Positions 23,956 to 24,960 of a stretch of 24,960 nt of DNA are shown here, piece by piece (position 1 is the stretch's first letter; every line of letters begins with the position of its first letter). Source of the stretch: an uncultured Clostridia bacterium (GTDB lineage: Bacteria > Bacillota > Clostridia > Oscillospirales > Oscillospiraceae); assembly GCA_937907715.1 (NCBI GenBank), contig CALERM010000094.1, positions 1-24,960 of the forward strand, read 5' to 3'. Under the pieces are notes generated by a model. The model was not told the origin of the DNA. It worked only from the letters and a program-made list of their open reading frames with translations, and ran no database searches. The translations under genes and the position numbers were made by a program.

Positions 23956-23974
23956 ATTCTTCACTCCTTTGTTC

Positions 23975-24032
23975 GCCGCAAAGGTCCTTTGCGGCAGGCA
24001 GGTTGCCGTCTGCGCGAAAACCTCCGCGCAGA
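23975..24032 (-). repeat. Two hairpins in the nupO leader
   Basis: Between the predicted start point (near 24040) and the nupO ribosome site are TCTGCGCG (24009-24016) with CGCGCAGA (24025-24032), and GCCGCAAAG (23975-23983) with CTTTGCGGC (23987-23995). I do not recognise a riboswitch consensus; the purine aptamer core was looked for and not seen. No T-run follows either hairpin. Confidence 0.6.
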
Positions 24033-24046
24033 GGATAGATATTCTT

Positions 24047-24075
24047 ATTATACAGGATACGCGCGGAAATTTCCA
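24047..24075 (-). promoter_or_regulatory. Promoter of the nupOPQ operon
   Basis: On the minus strand: TGGAAA (24070-24075), 17 bases, a perfect TATAAT (24047-24052). It gives a leader of about 85 bases. The -35 overlaps GGAAATTTCC (24065-24074), a palindrome that could be an operator. Confidence 0.62.
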
Positions 24076-24124
24076 CCGGACGAGCAGAGTTTTTCTTGTG
24101 GAAAGCGCCAAAAGAAACCTGTTT

Positions 24125-24168
24125 TTTTGTGAAAAACAACCCGGAACCGGGGAAATTCCGGTTCCGGG
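24125..24168 (-). terminator. Terminator of the glycyl-tRNA synthetase gene
   Basis: A perfect 11-bp stem, CCCGGAACCGG (24140-24150) with CCGGTTCCGGG (24158-24168), is followed on the minus strand by TTGTTTTTCAC and a further T-run. It lies 12 bases after the stop codon. Confidence 0.88.
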
Positions 24169-24180
24169 CGAAACGCAGTA

Positions 24181-24960
24181 TCAGAAGGCAACCTTTTCGC
24201 GCAGCCAGTTTTTCAGCTCCGCGATGGGGACGCGGACCTGCTCCATGGTGTCGCGGTCGCGGATGGTGACGGCGTTGTCGGCGGGGGTGTTCTCGTCGCC
24301 CACGGTTGCAAAGTCAACCGTGATGCAGTAGGGTGTGCCGATTTCGTCCTCGCGGCGATAGCGCTTGCCGATGGAACCAGAGTCGTCGAAGTCGATCATG
24401 AATTCCTTGCGCAGATCCTCGCAGATCTTGCGGGCAGGCTCGGAGAGCTTCTTGGAAAGCGGCAGAACCGCCGCCTTGTAGGGCGCGAGGAACGGATGCA
24501 GGTGCAGCACCGTGCGCACATCCTCCTTGCCCTTGCTGTCGACGAGATGCTCCTCGTCATACGCCTCGCACAAAAATGCCAACGCCACACGGTCGCAGCC
24601 GAGCGACGGCTCGATGACGTAGGGGATATAGTGTTCGTTCGTCTCAGGGTCGAAGTATTCCAGACTCTTGCCGGACGCTTCCTGATGACGGCCGAGGTCG
24701 TAATTCGTGCGGTCGGCAATGCCCCACAGCTCGCCCCAGTCGGTGAACGGGAAGGCGTATTCGATGTCGGTTGTGGCTCTCGAGTAGAATGCAAGCTCTG
24801 CCGGCTCGTGGTCGCGCAGGCGCAGGTTCTCTTCCTTGATGCCGAGGCTCAGGAGCCACTTTTTGCAGTAGTCCTTCCAGTAGGCAAACCATTCGAGGTC
24901 CGTGTCGGGCTTGCAGAAGAATTCGCACTCCATCTGCTCAAACTCGCGCGTGCGGAAGGT
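24181..24960 (-). CDS. glyQS: Glycyl-tRNA synthetase (alpha2 type), C-terminal part
   Basis: Joins glycine to its tRNA. The gene runs off the right edge: its frame stays open to the last base, giving 259 C-terminal residues. The visible part begins in class II motif 2 (TFRTREFEQMECEFF), includes motif 3 EPSLGCDRVALAF, and ends in an HGTP anticodon-binding domain (LHLHPFLAPYKAAVLPL to the C-terminus). This is the single-chain homodimeric enzyme, not the alpha2-beta2 GlyQ/GlyS pair. An internal ATG at 24933 is part of the motif, not a start. The N-terminal catalytic half and any T-box leader lie outside the window. Confidence 0.95.
   Translation of the reverse strand, partial: TFRTREFEQMECEFFCKPDTDLEWFAYWKDYCKKWLLSLGIKEENLRLRDHEPAELAFYSRATTDIEYAFPFTDWGELWGIADRTNYDLGRHQEASGKSLEYFDPETNEHYIPYVIEPSLGCDRVALAFLCEAYDEEHLVDSKGKEDVRTVLHLHPFLAPYKAAVLPLSKKLSEPARKICEDLRKEFMIDFDDSGSIGKRYRREDEIGTPYCITVDFATVGDENTPADNAVTIRDRDTMEQVRVPIAELKNWLREKVAF

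Noticed and set aside
23956..24040. A purine or guanidine riboswitch before nupO
   Set aside because: Two hairpins are present but I cannot place the conserved aptamer core of either class, so I list only hairpins.
23956..24111. A 52-residue N-terminal extension of NupO
   Set aside because: It would start upstream of the TATAAT promoter and run through the leader hairpins; the TTG at 23955 with AAAGGAG fits the family start.

Overview
This window is ordinary chromosomal DNA from a GC-rich, strictly anaerobic Firmicute, most likely an Oscillospiraceae/Ruminococcaceae-type Clostridium relative. The evidence is strong AGGAGG-type ribosome binding sites and SigA-type promoters, a class III (glycyl-radical, oxygen-sensitive) ribonucleotide reductase, a CsoR/CopA copper switch, a molybdenum hydroxylase, a dimeric-type glycyl-tRNA synthetase, and a NupOPQ-type nucleoside ABC transporter. 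No insertion sequence, prophage gene, CRISPR array, rRNA or tRNA was found. The lineage is inferred from gene content and style only.

Layout, left to right. (1) 104-3027, plus: a three-gene unit with a PAP2 phosphatase, a membrane-anchored alpha/beta hydrolase and a DUF2804 protein, closed by a terminator. (2) 3108-5541, plus: nrdD with a strong promoter, three NrdR-like boxes and a perfect 15-bp inverted repeat in its leader, closed by a likely bidirectional terminator. (3) 5615-10156: a MocA-like molybdopterin cytidylyltransferase (minus) divergent from a three-subunit molybdenum hydroxylase of xanthine dehydrogenase type (xdhA-xdhB-xdhC, plus). (4) 10196-12492, minus: a nucleoside hydrolase and an aspartate kinase, each with its own promoter. 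(5) 12664-15623, minus: csoR-copA under a promoter carrying two CsoR-like operators; copA ends in a fused CopZ-like domain. (6) 15682-17983, minus: GNAT acetyltransferase, Cof-type HAD phosphatase and SpoU RNA methyltransferase in one operon. (7) 18067-24075, minus: nupO-nupP-nupQ, then a 300-bp hairpin-rich spacer, then pdp-udk. (8) 24181-24960, minus: the 3' part of a glycyl-tRNA synthetase gene.

The main theme is nucleoside and nucleobase use. A nucleoside importer, pyrimidine-nucleoside phosphorylase, uridine kinase, nucleoside hydrolase and a xanthine-dehydrogenase-like enzyme with its own cofactor-maturation gene lie within 19 kb, though in separate transcription units. Together they could import nucleosides, release ribose or ribose-1-phosphate and bases, salvage uridine, and oxidise purine bases. 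This linkage is an inference from neighbourhood.

Most worth a second look: the CopA-CopZ fusion that still carries an apparent internal Shine-Dalgarno and start codon for CopZ; the hairpin-rich element between nupQ and pdp; and the nrdD leader. No clearly novel multi-gene system was found.
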